Shown: positions 8,725 through 16,659, counted from the stretch's first letter. The stretch: 49,356 bases of DNA from an uncultured Ruminococcus sp. (GCA_902784805.1 CACZWD010000006.1:1-49356), one strand, 5' to 3'. Numbers and translations: made by a program. The notes: generated by a model not told the origin, from the sequence alone.

Positions 8725-9615
8725 TTGACGTTTTTACTTGTACTTTTGGTTATTGTTTTACTTGTTTTTGTATCGAACATAAAAATTGTTCCGCAGGCGC
8801 ACGCGTATATTATCGAGCGTTTCGGAGGATATTATCAGACCTGGGGTGTAGGGCTTCATTTTCTTGTGCCGTTTATTGATAAAATTGCCAAAAAAGTCAG
8901 CCTTAAGGAGCACGTTGTCGATTTTCCGCCTCAGCCCGTTATCACCGAGGATAACGTTACCATGAAAATTGACACCGTTGTGTATTACCAGATAACGGAT
9001 CCCAAGCTTTTTGCTTACGGTGTCGAGCGCCCCATGATGGCAATAGAAAACCTTACGGCGACAACGCTTCGTAATATTATAGGCGACCTTGAGCTTGACG
9101 AAACGCTTACTTCAAGAGATACCATAAACACAAAAATGCGCGCTATTCTTGACGAAGCGACAGACCCGTGGGGAATAAAGATAAACCGTGTTGAGCTTAA
9201 AAACATTATTCCTCCCGAGGAAATTCAGAACGCGATGGAAAAGCAGATGAAAGCTGAACGTGAGCGCCGTGAGTCTATCCTTCGCGCCGAGGGTGAGAAA
9301 AAATCCGCCGTGCTTCTTGCAGAAGGCGAAAAGGAGTCTGCAATTCTTCGTGCCGAGGCTAAAAAACAGGCGGCTATAAAGGAAGCGGAAGGTCAGGCGG
9401 AGGCAATTCTTGCCGTACAAACGGCTGTTGCCGAGGGTATCAAAAAAATCAATGAGGCAAATCCGTCGGACGCTTATGTTGCGATGAGAGCGCTCGAAAG
9501 CTTTGAAAAGGCGGCGGACGGCAAAGCCACGAAGATTATTATTCCGTCACAGATCAGCGGAATAGCAGGGCTTGCCGCAAGCGTAAAAGAGCTTATAAGT
9601 ACGGATAACAAGTGA
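8725..9615 (+). CDS. SPFH/Band 7 (stomatin-type) membrane protein
   Basis: SPFH proteins form membrane-anchored oligomeric cages or microdomains, often with NfeD. An N-terminal hydrophobic anchor (about residues 1-18) leads into VPQAHAYIIERFGGYYQTW and VPFIDKIAKKV. Next come the stomatin-like ITEDNVTMKIDTVVYYQI and RAILDEATDPWGIKINRVELKNI. A charged Ala/Glu helix (REREERR-type) and a C-terminal tail follow. TTG at 8725 is preferred over TTG at 8716 because GAGAGG is about 10 nt from the former and only 2 nt from the latter. A strong terminator closes the operon. Confidence 0.85.
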   Translation: MTFLLVLLVIVLLVFVSNIKIVPQAHAYIIERFGGYYQTWGVGLHFLVPFIDKIAKKVSLKEHVVDFPPQPVITEDNVTMKIDTVVYYQITDPKLFAYGVERPMMAIENLTATTLRNIIGDLELDETLTSRDTINTKMRAILDEATDPWGIKINRVELKNIIPPEEIQNAMEKQMKAERERRESILRAEGEKKSAVLLAEGEKESAILRAEAKKQAAIKEAEGQAEAILAVQTAVAEGIKKINEANPSDAYVAMRALESFEKAADGKATKIIIPSQISGIAGLAASVKELISTDNK

Positions 9616-9627
9616 AATTGAAATATT

Positions 9628-9673
9628 AAAAAGAGCCGTAGCAAAATCACTCATTTTGTTACGGCTCTTTTTG
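9628..9673 (+). terminator. Strong rho-independent terminator after the SPFH gene
   Basis: An 18-bp stem (AAAGAGCCGTA... at 9630-9647 with 9653-9670) with a 5-nt loop is followed by TTTTTG. The single G-T pair is a wobble only in rightward RNA, which supports the + direction. Confidence 0.85.
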
Positions 9674-9729
9674 TGAAAACAGGCGATTTTTCGTGGCCGA
9701 CCGCCGCATTTTCATTTATAAAATCTTCA

Positions 9730-10050
9730 TTACATATCAATGATTTCAGTAATAATATTATATATTTTTTTCTTTTTTGTTTCAGGCAAGCTTAACACCT
9801 CATTGTAAATTTTAGAGGCATAATCGTCCTTTTTATATTCTATATTTTCAAAAAGCGCCTGCGGAGGCAAATCAAGACCGTTTGCGATTTTATATATACT
9901 TTCAAGTGTCGGGCTTTTTTCGCCCCTTTCAAGCTGCCCTATATATGTCGGATGCAGCCCGCAAAGCTCCGCCATTTTTTCCTGACTTATTTTTTTTGAT
10001 ATTCTTATACCGCGAATCCTTTTTCCGAAAAGTACCTTTATGTTATCCAT
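9730..10050 (-). CDS. XRE-family HTH transcriptional regulator
   Basis: A 106-aa DNA-binding protein. The Cro/CI helix-turn-helix occupies about residues 5-65 (RIRGIRISKKISQEKMAEL, then PTYIGQLERGEKSPTLESIYKIANGLD). A short charged tail (about 66-106) could mediate dimerisation. It is divergent from the secreted-protein gene at 10223, and the shared 170-bp spacer contains three operator-like repeats. Autoregulation plus control of that gene is the simple inference. The GAAAGGG ribosome site is 11 nt before the ATG. Confidence 0.85.
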   Translation of the reverse strand: MDNIKVLFGKRIRGIRISKKISQEKMAELCGLHPTYIGQLERGEKSPTLESIYKIANGLDLPPQALFENIEYKKDDYASKIYNEVLSLPETKKKKIYNIITEIIDM

Positions 10051-10102
10051 TTTTTACACTGCCCTTTCTTTTTTATCATAAATTAACACTTTGTTTAAAA
10101 AC

Positions 10103-10131
10103 ATACTATTGTATATAATTATTTTTTTCAA
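10103..10131 (-). promoter_or_regulatory. Likely promoter for the XRE gene
   Basis: On the minus strand, TTGAAA (10126-10131), 17-bp spacer, TAGTAT (10103-10108). The -10 is imperfect. It coincides with the first operator repeat. Confidence 0.4.
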
Positions 10132-10138
10132 CATACTA

Positions 10139-10167
10139 TTGACTTTAAAAACAAAATATGATATACT
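10139..10167 (+). promoter_or_regulatory. Promoter for the copper-amine-oxidase-domain protein
   Basis: TTGACT (10139-10144), 17-bp spacer, TATACT (10162-10167), about 55 bp before the ATG. Both hexamers overlap operator-like repeats. Confidence 0.75.
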
Positions 10168-10222
10168 ATTGTATGCGGTTATTAAATTTTTATTAACTAA
10201 AGTATAAGGAAGGTGGATTTTA

Positions 10223-11551
10223 ATGATTAAAAAATTTTTAGCAACAATTTTGATGACATTTTTACTGTTGCAGCCTATGTGCAGCTTTGCATCAAATGAT
10301 AACATAACGGTTTATGTTGATGATAAAACCGTTATGTTTGACGTACAGCCGCAAATGATTGGCGGACGAACGATGGTTCCGTTAAGAGCTATTTTTGAAA
10401 GTCTCGGTGCAACTGTTGAGTGGGAAGAAGCAACCAAATCAATTACAGCTTATAACGAAGCATATATGGTAAAAGCTCAAATAGACAGCCCTAAATTAAT
10501 GGTTAACGGTGTTGAAAAAACAATGGATATTACCCCTTTGATTGTTGACGGCAGAACGCTTGTTCCGGCACGATTTGTTGCAGAAGCGTTTGATTGTGAT
10601 GTTAACTGGGACGGTAACACAAAAACTGTTAATATAACAACTAAACCCATTAATTATAATAATTTAGAAAAAGATACAAACAGTAACATTACTTCGGTTG
10701 AGTCTAAAAATGAAAAACAGGCATACTCAGAGAGTCCAATATATTTTAATAAATATTCATTTCAACCGACAAGGCAGATTGAGGTAGCTTGTACAAATAT
10801 AATAAAAGGCTCTCAAGCAAATGCAATAATAAATAGTGAAAATATGTTTAATGATAAACCTTCCGCAGGGCAAGAATGGATAATTATGGAATTTTGTGTA
10901 AAATATATATCTTCTTCGGAAGGTAAAGATGACGAATTAGAAGCAAGCGATATTATTTATAAAGATAAATTTTACGCAGAAGATAAAAGTTCCTTAAATG
11001 TTTACGATTCCGCAACATTGGGGGATAAATATGGAGCTTACAGCGTTTTTAACGTAAAAATGTACCCCGGAAGCTCGGCTAAAAAAGTAGTTATAGGATT
11101 ATTGATTGATAAATATGAGGGAAACATATTGCTAAAAATTCCGACCAATGCAGGCAAAAGCAACGAGTGGATAGAGTGTAATCCTATATCTACTAATGAT
11201 GCCGACGTAAAATCAAGCGAAGATAATTCTTCAAAAGAAACAAGCAGCACAAGTAAAAAATATTATAAAGGAACAGGAGTTCCAACATATACAAGTATAA
11301 CAGGAGTTAAATTAAAAAATTTGGAAAAACTTTCTTCCGGCTCAACTGTTTATCAATATAAATACAGTTCATCAGATGATGTAGGCGACTATTGGAAAGC
11401 CTTAATAGATAATGGATGGGTTGAGCTTGATGGTGATGACCCGACGACAAATGACGTATTTGAAAGTGCATTTTATAAAGGAACAGAATTTGTTATATGT
11501 AATGTTTACCTTTATTTTGATGAAGTATGGATTACGCCCGCTGAAGTATGA
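10223..11551 (+). CDS. Secreted copper-amine-oxidase N-domain protein
   Basis: A 442-aa exported protein. Residues 1-24 form a Sec signal peptide ending near CSFAS. Residues about 27-145 are a copper-amine-oxidase N-terminal (stalk) domain with its two hallmarks, GGRTMVPLRAIFESLG and DGRTLVPARFVAEAF. In clostridia this domain is common on cell-surface proteins that have no oxidase domain, and none is present here. Residues about 170-315 form a beta-rich region of unknown family. A Ser/Lys-rich linker leads to a terminal domain rich in Tyr and Asp (about 345-442). Its role is unknown. Codon use is more AT-rich than in the flanking core genes. The divergent XRE gene probably controls it. Confidence 0.75.
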   Translation: MIKKFLATILMTFLLLQPMCSFASNDNITVYVDDKTVMFDVQPQMIGGRTMVPLRAIFESLGATVEWEEATKSITAYNEAYMVKAQIDSPKLMVNGVEKTMDITPLIVDGRTLVPARFVAEAFDCDVNWDGNTKTVNITTKPINYNNLEKDTNSNITSVESKNEKQAYSESPIYFNKYSFQPTRQIEVACTNIIKGSQANAIINSENMFNDKPSAGQEWIIMEFCVKYISSSEGKDDELEASDIIYKDKFYAEDKSSLNVYDSATLGDKYGAYSVFNVKMYPGSSAKKVVIGLLIDKYEGNILLKIPTNAGKSNEWIECNPISTNDADVKSSEDNSSKETSSTSKKYYKGTGVPTYTSITGVKLKNLEKLSSGSTVYQYKYSSSDDVGDYWKALIDNGWVELDGDDPTTNDVFESAFYKGTEFVICNVYLYFDEVWITPAEV

Positions 11552-11651
11552 TTGTTTATAATATCATTTTAACCAAATTTTTCATTGGATAAATTCTCTT
11601 TAAAGGAATAATAATACTAATGTAAAATTATTCAAAAGGAGATTTTAAAAT

Positions 11652-12194
11652 ATGAAAGCAACAGGAATTGTGCGCAGGATAGATGACCTCGGCAGAGTTG
11701 TAATTCCAAAGGAAATTCGCCGTACAATGCGGATTCGTGAGGGCGACCCGCTGGAGATATTTACCAACCGTGACGGAGAGGTTATTTTTAAAAAATATTC
11801 GCCCATAGGCGAGCTGAGCGATTTTGCCAACGATTATGTGGATGTTTTGTCGAGAACGACGGGACATATTGTTTGTGTTACGGACAAGGATTCTGTAATC
11901 GCGGTCGCGGGCGCGCCGAGAAAAATGTTTATGGATAAACGCGTAAGCGGCGAAATGGAAAAAATAATGGATTCGCACGCGCCGTTTACAGGAGGAACAG
12001 GAGAAAATGAAGTTGAAATTATAGAAGGAGAAACCGCCTATACCGTCGGTGTTGCCGTGCCGATTATAACTGAGGGCGATACCGTGGGAACGGTTGCAAT
12101 TTTAACAGATGACAAAAGCGTTTCAATGGGCGAGGTTGAGCAAAAGCTCGCATACGCGGCGGCAGGGTTTATAGGCAAGCATATGGAAAGTTAG
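11652..12194 (+). CDS. spoVT: Stage V sporulation regulator SpoVT
   Basis: SpoVT is an AbrB-family transcription factor that tunes forespore (sigma-G) gene expression. The N-terminal swapped-hairpin domain reads MKATGIVRRIDDLGRVVIPKEIRRT (given in part; residues 1-25), with LEIFTNRDGEVIFKKYSP following. The C-terminal GAF-like domain (about 55-180) contains VLSRTTGHIVCVTDKD and VGVAVPIITEGDTVGTV. At 180 aa it matches the family length. An AAAAGGAG ribosome site precedes the ATG. I found no convincing sigma-G promoter in the 100-bp upstream gap. Confidence 0.93.
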   Translation: MKATGIVRRIDDLGRVVIPKEIRRTMRIREGDPLEIFTNRDGEVIFKKYSPIGELSDFANDYVDVLSRTTGHIVCVTDKDSVIAVAGAPRKMFMDKRVSGEMEKIMDSHAPFTGGTGENEVEIIEGETAYTVGVAVPIITEGDTVGTVAILTDDKSVSMGEVEQKLAYAAAGFIGKHMES

Positions 12195-12213
12195 AAAATT
12201 AATAGTTTAAGCG

Positions 12214-12240
12214 GCAGACGGCAAAAGATTGACGTCTGCT
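12214..12240 (+). terminator. Weak terminator after spoVT
   Basis: GCAGACG (12214-12220) pairs with CGTCTGC (12233-12239), followed by TTACTTATTT. The tail is only partly T-rich. Confidence 0.45.
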
Positions 12241-12301
12241 TACTTATTTACCAAAAAAGCCGATATTAAAAAATTTTTTAATGAAGTTTTTAAAAAAATC
12301 C

Positions 12302-12330
12302 TTGACAACTGCGGAAAACTGTGGTATAAT
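12302..12330 (+). promoter_or_regulatory. Consensus promoter for the tRNA operon
   Basis: TTGACA (12302-12307), 17-bp spacer, TATAAT (12325-12330), 42 bp before the first tRNA. Both hexamers are perfect. Confidence 0.9.
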
Positions 12331-12371
12331 AATTTAGTCAAGTGAGTGCGCAGGCGTTCTTACGGATACTT

Positions 12372-12445
12372 GCGGGTGTAGTTCAATGGTAGAATCTCAG
12401 CCTTCCAAGCTGATTGCGTGGGTTCGATTCCCATCACCCGCTCCA
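12372..12445 (+). tRNA. tRNA-Gly (anticodon TCC)
   Basis: Acceptor GCGGGTG pairs with CACCCGC. The anticodon loop CTTCCAA gives TCC, the T-arm contains GGTTCGATTCC, and CCA is encoded. First gene of a five-tRNA operon. Confidence 0.95.
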
Positions 12446-12448
12446 TAT

Positions 12449-12525
<77 letters not shown>

Positions 12526-12539
12526 TAACCTTGGCATAT

Positions 12540-12617
12540 GGTGGGTATAGTTCAGTTGGTTAGAGCGCTAGTTTGTGGCACTAGAGGTCGTCGGTTCGAA
12601 TCCGACTACCCACCCCA
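12540..12617 (+). tRNA. tRNA-His (anticodon GTG)
   Basis: The extra G at 12540 pairs with C at 12614, the G-1 feature of tRNA-His. Acceptor GTGGGTA pairs with TACCCAC. The anticodon loop TTGTGGC gives GTG. CCA is encoded. Confidence 0.95.
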
Positions 12618-12633
12618 TTTATTTTAGATTTAA

Positions 12634-12709
12634 TGGGATGTCGCCAAGGGGTAAGGCACCAGACTTTGACTCTGGCATTTCGTAGGTTCAAATCCTGCCA
12701 TCCCAGCCA
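12634..12709 (+). tRNA. tRNA-Gln (anticodon TTG)
   Basis: Acceptor TGGGATG pairs with CATCCCA. The anticodon loop CTTTGAC gives TTG. The T-arm contains GGTTCAAATCC and CCA is encoded. Confidence 0.95.
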
Positions 12710-12756
12710 ATGACAACTTGCGGGAATATCCTGCTTATATATTTAATAATTCATAA

Positions 12757-12833
12757 GGGCCATTAGCTCAGAAGGCTAGAGCACCTGCCTTTTAAGCAGG
12801 GTGTCCGGAGTTCGAATCTCCGATGGCTCACCA
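12757..12833 (+). tRNA. tRNA-Lys (anticodon TTT)
   Basis: Acceptor GGGCCAT pairs with ATGGCTC with one G-T wobble. The anticodon loop CTTTTAA gives TTT, and CCA is encoded. Last gene of the operon, directly before a terminator. Confidence 0.95.
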
Positions 12834-12836
12834 CGT

Positions 12837-12870
12837 CGGAACGGACTTTGCTCCGTTCCGATTTTTGTTT
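12837..12870 (+). terminator. Terminator of the tRNA operon
   Basis: CGGAACGGA (12837-12845) pairs with TCCGTTCCG (12852-12860) over a 6-nt loop, followed by ATTTTTGTTT. It begins 4 bp after the tRNA-Lys CCA. Confidence 0.85.
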
Positions 12871-13119
12871 GCACAAAAATCAGTCACACGCGCCGTCGTT
12901 CCTCCTCTCCGCAAAAAAGCACGCTTGGCGAAAGCTGCTCAGTTGTAAACGCCTTCGCGACGCTTCGCTTTCGCTACCACTTTTTTGTGGTTTGCGCCTG
13001 CGGCGTTTGTTTGGTCTCGGCTCGCTTGTAAACGCGTTCGCTGTCGCATGACCTGCCTACCAACCTTTTTCGGGCATGCGCCTGCGGCGCGGGTACATCT
13101 AAATCGTTTGGCTTTTCCA
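12871..13119. other. GC-rich noncoding spacer with short palindromes
   Basis: About 250 bp clearly richer in GC than the flanks, with many short self-complementary words (GCGCCTGCGGCG, CTTCGCGACGCTTCG, TGCGCCTGCGGCGCG). Open frames here have no ribosome site and no recognisable protein. It resembles the short GC-rich insert before ruvC, and I take it as decayed repeat or element sequence. Confidence 0.4.
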
Positions 13120-13153
13120 AAAAAATTCTGCTTCGATTATAACAGGATTTTTT
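13120..13153. terminator. A/T-flanked hairpin, possible terminator
   Basis: AAAAAATTCTG (13120-13130) pairs with CAGGATTTTTT (13143-13153) with one wobble, ending in a T-run on the + strand. Confidence 0.45.
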
Positions 13154-13262
13154 AGCTAAAAAACATATCCCAAAATAATTTTTTGTGAGTTTAAATTATG
13201 CCTAAATAAAGATTAATTACGGTAATTTAGAATAAATTTTAAATTTAAGAAGGAGGTACACT

Positions 13263-13826
13263 ATGTCTTACGAAACATACATACGCCATGCAAGCGGAGA
13301 TACGGCAATATTATTTGTTCACGGCATTATGGGGAGTCCGATGCATTTTGAAAGATTTATTCCGCAAGTTCCTGACGAATACGGAATTTACAATATTTTG
13401 CTTGACGGACATGGTGGCAGTGTGCGTGAATTTTCAAAAACATCAATGAAGAAATGGAAGAAACAGGTTGACGAAGCAGTGGGTTTTCTTTTGAAGCGTT
13501 ATGACAAAATATTTATTGTTGCACATTCAATGGGCACTTTTTTTGCAATGGACGCAGCCGTGAAGTATTCTGGACGCGTTAAAGGGTTATTGCTTTTGCA
13601 AATGCCGCTGAAAATCGGAGTAAAACCGTTTGCGGTTAAATGTTCCTTGAAGGTTTTGTTTGGTTTTATTAAAGATGATGACGAGTTTATGCAGGAATAT
13701 AAAAATGCGAATATATCCGCTGAATGCTATTGTTTTTCCCATCTATTTATCACTCTCTGCATTTGTAAATTTCTTATTTATCTGTCTTCGTCTTATGCTC
13801 TTTTTCAGGTACTTCCGTATCTATAA
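13263..13826 (+). pseudogene. Alpha/beta hydrolase, 3' half lost
   Basis: The first ~150 residues read as a serine hydrolase of the alpha/beta fold. FVHGIMGSP is the oxyanion-type segment, LDGHGGS follows, and the nucleophile elbow is IVAHSMGTFFA. From about residue 150 (base ~13712) the reading changes to a hydrophobic run (CYCFSHLFITLCICKF) with no family character, overlapping the end of the oppositely oriented XRE gene. The catalytic acid and His regions are therefore missing, and full-length relatives are longer. The ribosome site AAGGAGG and ATG are intact, so a truncated protein may still be made. The likely cause is insertion of foreign DNA from the right between about 13712 and 13774. 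Confidence 0.65.
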
Positions 13827-14019
13827 TTTCCATAATATCATCCAATCCGCAATCAAGGGCAATGCAAATTCTTGCCAGCACATCGGAACTCACGGTTTCA
13901 TTATTCGTGAGTTTGGCGATATTATATCCGCTTATCTTTGCTTTCTCTTTCAGTTGAATTTTCTTCATATCCTTGTCAATAAGCATTTTCCAAAGTTTTT
14001 TATAACTGACTTTAACCAA
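13774..14019 (-). CDS. Small XRE-type HTH protein
   Basis: An 81-aa Cro/CI-like DNA-binding protein of the compact YozG-like type: SYKKLWKMLIDKDMKKIQLKE, then SGYNIAKLTNNETVSSDVLARICIALDCGLDDIMEI, then a Glu/Lys-rich tail. The start is TTG (14017-14019) with AGGAG 9 nt upstream, and there is a good promoter of its own. Its 3' end abuts the truncated hydrolase, so it probably arrived with the DNA that broke that gene. Its target is unknown. Confidence 0.75.
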   Translation of the reverse strand: MVKVSYKKLWKMLIDKDMKKIQLKEKAKISGYNIAKLTNNETVSSDVLARICIALDCGLDDIMEIIDTEVPEKEHKTKTDK

Positions 14020-14057
14020 AATATAGCACTCCTCTCAGTTTAAAATTCAACTTTTAC

Positions 14058-14086
14058 ATTTTACCACAAAAATCTCATTTTTTCAA
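14058..14086 (-). promoter_or_regulatory. Promoter for the small XRE gene
   Basis: On the minus strand, TTGAAA (14081-14086), 17-bp spacer, TAAAAT (14058-14063), about 40 bp before the TTG start. Confidence 0.65.
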
Positions 14087-14214
14087 TAGAAACACCAAAA
14101 GTTTTAGTATTTTTGCAAGTTAACCTATATCTCTATTTGTCAAGATCAATTAAATATCTGAATCTCCTCATTTCATCATTTTCAATGCTTAAAAAGTATA
14201 AACAGGTCCATGGT

Positions 14215-14645
14215 AGGGGCTTGAACTATTTTGAAAAAGCAAGCAACCATGCGGGTTTGAAGGGTTCAAGCCCCTTCCTGTGTTCCGATTTTTGCAAAAA
14301 TCAGTAATACGACCAAAAGTACACTTTTTTGCGAAAATTCAAGGAATGGCCTGGCCACGCGGTTTACAGGGCTTTTGGTTCAAAACCTTGAAGTACACCT
14401 GTCAAGTTTTTTTCTGTAACATTTGTTTTTGACCTGTAACATCTGTTTTCGACGACGGGCGGACTCGAACTTTTTGCTCAATAAAGCTAAAAAATCCAGT
14501 GTTTATGCGGGCTTGCGGGGTTCGAGTCCGGTCAAGCGAGCTGTCAAATTTCAGGTGACGGGAGGCTCAATTCCTATGATTTTGAGCTTGAAATCTCAAA
14601 AAAGTCAGTGTTTATGCGGGTTTGAAGGGTTCGAGTCCGCCCCTC
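14215..14645. repeat. Three diverged inverted-repeat units with T-arm-like ends
   Basis: Unit 1: AGGGGCTTGAAC (14215-14226) and GTTCAAGCCCCT (14264-14275). Unit 2: CGGACTCGAAC (14460-14470) and GTTCGAGTCCG (14520-14530). Unit 3: a decayed left arm near 14561 and GTTCGAGTCCG near 14629-14639. Each right arm is preceded by a conserved core (TATGCGGG then TTGAAGG or TTGCGG). Units 2 and 3 also share CAGTGTTTATGCGGG. The arms match the tRNA T-arm GGTTCGAGTCC. I read them as remnants of attachment sites or of short elements that target tRNA 3' ends. Open frames across 14113-14779 look spurious. Confidence 0.5.
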
Positions 14646-14788
14646 CGCGCTTTTTGGCATTTGTAATAATTCGAAGAATTTTACGATTTTTCACGATTTT
14701 TGGGCAAAAAATAGAGCTTTCAGTTTCTACTCCGAAAGCCCAAAAATGCCCGCAAAGCGCGTCGTTATGCGGTTTTTAGGCAAAAAGA

Positions 14789-14824
14789 AAAACACATCTG
14801 CATGGCAAACAAATGTGTTTTCTT
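14789..14824 (+). terminator. Terminator-like hairpin at the island's left edge
   Basis: AAAACACAT (14789-14797) pairs with ATGTGTTTT (14813-14821), followed by CTTA. It could act in either direction, and for leftward transcripts leaving the island it has A-rich flanks that would read as T. Confidence 0.5.
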
Positions 14825-14833
14825 ACGTGGTGC

Positions 14834-14850
14834 GGGTGGTGTTATAGGAT
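14834..14850 (+). repeat. Left end repeat / candidate attachment site
   Basis: GGGTGGTGTTATAGGAT matches 16 of 17 bases of the reverse complement of 36636-36652, inside the tRNA-Pro terminator. It also matches 36616-36631 directly (14 of 16), because the right site is a palindrome. It lies 40 bp outside the last island gene. Confidence 0.5.
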
Positions 14851-14889
14851 TTAGTAGAAATCACTGTTTTAAAAGAGTAGTTGCATTTT

Positions 14890-15378
14890 TTAGAATACCC
14901 ATCCTTCTGCAGCACACATTTCAGTGATATTCATTGTCGTAATTCCATAATTCTTGCAGATATTTGGAATCTTATTATTTTTCTCTTTATTTTCTTCTGT
15001 AATTATTATTAACTCATATTTCATTGCAGTTGCAATCAAAAAAGCATCACCCGAGGAAGAACCATTAGGACCTGAAAAATCTATCATTTTGGGATGTTCT
15101 GTAACAATCTTCCTTACATTTCTCTGCACCTCATTATCAATTGGCAAAATAACACATTGATTCAAACCAAGCCACTTGCCAACGACATCATCCTTTTTTA
15201 CCTCTTCTTCTATTTCAGAACAAGTAACAATAGTCTGTTCTACTATGCTTTTTTCAATCATTTCCCATAAGCTTTTATATACTTGCCGCGGAAGGGTATC
15301 AGTTGGTTTTTGAGCCAATATTGACGATGCGTCAATAAGGTATTTGTATGGGAGTTTAAACAAAGTCAACTGTTCCAT
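14890..15378 (-). CDS. PIN-domain protein, DUF4411 type (putative toxin nuclease)
   Basis: A 162-aa PIN-fold protein of the kind found as RNase toxins. Acidic active-site residues are visible in YLIDASS (near residue 16), CSEIEEE, and GSSSGDAFLIATAM. The end TEENKEKNNKIPNICKNYGI is the DUF4411 signature. It overlaps the upstream ImmA/IrrE gene by 13 bp, a translationally coupled pair seen in many genomes. It is the last gene of the long leftward island transcript. Toxicity is inferred from family, not shown. Confidence 0.8.
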   Translation of the reverse strand: MEQLTLFKLPYKYLIDASSILAQKPTDTLPRQVYKSLWEMIEKSIVEQTIVTCSEIEEEVKKDDVVGKWLGLNQCVILPIDNEVQRNVRKIVTEHPKMIDFSGPNGSSSGDAFLIATAMKYELIIITEENKEKNNKIPNICKNYGITTMNITEMCAAEGWVF

Positions 15379-16565
15379 TTCGATACCTCCCTCAAAAACT
15401 TATCAACATGTTTCTGCGCGATGCCCAAATGCTGTGCTATGTCGCGTTTGCTATATACTTCCTCGCCATACCCGCGATAAAGAGCCTTGCAAACAGCAGA
15501 ACTTGTTCGATCAATAGCATCACGGCTGACACTTTTACCAAATACTGTTTTTAGTCCCGCTTGTCTTGCTAATCTCTGTTCCTCTCGTTCTTTTTCGATT
15601 ATTTTACGAAATTCATCGGAATATGTTTTGTATTCTGTATCGTTTATTTTGCCACAATCAAGTAAGCGACGTATTATAACCTCTTTGCTGACAGAAAACC
15701 TATCCGCAATTCGTTGGATATCATCAGTTGTGTATGGCTTATTATATCCACCATTTTTCAAGAAAATCATCAAGGCATCTTTTGGAACTAAAAGCTCCCC
15801 GGCAACGGCGTTACAGAAAACTTCTTCTTTTTGTGCTGATATAGCATCAAACATAACATTACATACTGATGATTCTCGTTTAATCAAATGAACCAGTTCA
15901 TGAATCAATGAAAATGATTTTGCGGGCGGTCTATCATCATCGTTGATCCCAATTATAGGAAGCTCTTGTTCGTATATGGCAAACCCACGCACAATTTCAA
16001 CTGGGACATCTGTAAAGCACTGCACAAAAACACCATTCTGTTCAAGTTTTTCTCTAAGATACAGATAAAACTTACGTGAAGAAGTACATCTATACTGATC
16101 CTTTAAATCTATCGCATAGTGTTGTCTGATAGCATGCGCCCAATCTATCGGATTATCATTAAAAAATGATGGCACAGAAAATAGAGTTAATGGAATGCCT
16201 AATTCTGCACTCTCTTCAATAAGGAAATCACGTTCTTGCAATACATCGCAAATTGCAATATAAAAACTACTATCATCAACATTGATGCTTCTATCAAATG
16301 TCCGGTAGTTCTTAGTTGACGGTATTGTTTTTATATTGATGTCTCCCGTATTCATATACAAACCTGCAAATGGAATATGAAGGCATTTGGCAAGTTTCTT
16401 TGCTTGGAGTATTGTGGGAAGAGAGTCATCATCAACATCAAGCCACTTATGTAATTTGTCCATCTGAAAATCTGTTTTGCTATGTAAAAAATCAACCGAT
16501 ACCTTTTTCCCTGCACAAACATAAGGAATTACTTCTTTGTTTATTAGCGCATATATAATAGCCAT
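15366..16565 (-). CDS. ImmA/IrrE-family metallopeptidase
   Basis: A 399-aa cytoplasmic protein. The zinc-protease motif HELVH is in SFSLIHELVHLIKRESS (about residue 222), and the distal Glu region EVFCNAVAGELLVPKDAL follows, as in ImmA and IrrE. The N-terminal third is helical and resembles the HTH-like region of this family (QMDKLHKWLDVDDDSLPT). The C-terminus (SKRDIAQHLGIAQKHVDKF) also looks like a helix-turn-helix. Family members cleave repressors or antitoxins. Coupled to the PIN gene, it may sense damage or neutralise or release the toxin. It has a strong GGAGGAGG ribosome site. A 94-bp gap with no terminator separates it from the gene upstream. Confidence 0.8.
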   Translation of the reverse strand: MAIIYALINKEVIPYVCAGKKVSVDFLHSKTDFQMDKLHKWLDVDDDSLPTILQAKKLAKCLHIPFAGLYMNTGDINIKTIPSTKNYRTFDRSINVDDSSFYIAICDVLQERDFLIEESAELGIPLTLFSVPSFFNDNPIDWAHAIRQHYAIDLKDQYRCTSSRKFYLYLREKLEQNGVFVQCFTDVPVEIVRGFAIYEQELPIIGINDDDRPPAKSFSLIHELVHLIKRESSVCNVMFDAISAQKEEVFCNAVAGELLVPKDALMIFLKNGGYNKPYTTDDIQRIADRFSVSKEVIIRRLLDCGKINDTEYKTYSDEFRKIIEKEREEQRLARQAGLKTVFGKSVSRDAIDRTSSAVCKALYRGYGEEVYSKRDIAQHLGIAQKHVDKFLREVSKWNS

Positions 16566-16659
16566 CGTCCCACCTCCTCCGATAAATATCTAAATTATAT
16601 AAGATAGTTGTATAAGCTGAAGAAGTATCATTTTAATATCTGTCTGTTATAACCTGCTG

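Larger units (their letters stand above)
10103..10174. promoter_or_regulatory. Three phased operator-like repeats
   Basis: ATACTATT occurs at 10103-10110, 10133-10140 and 10163-10170, exactly 30 bp apart. The first and third extend to the identical near-palindrome ATACTATTGTAT (ATAC-N4-GTAT); the second reads ATACTATTGACT. The third covers the -10 of the rightward promoter, the second its -35, and the first the likely -10 of the leftward regulator promoter. This is the layout expected for repression by the adjacent XRE protein. Confidence 0.6.

Noticed and set aside
11581..11651. Sigma-G promoter for spoVT
   Set aside because: AATACTA at 11613-11619 resembles a -10, but the only -35-like GGATA is 21 bp away, too far for sigma-F/G.
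12801..13051. Open frames after tRNA-Lys as genes
   Set aside because: One begins inside the tRNA, and both cross the terminator and GC-rich palindromic spacer without ribosome sites or family features.
14113..14779. Two rightward open frames as genes (64 and 118 codons)
   Set aside because: They run through the inverted-repeat units, have no ribosome sites, and encode low-complexity sequence that mirrors the repeats.
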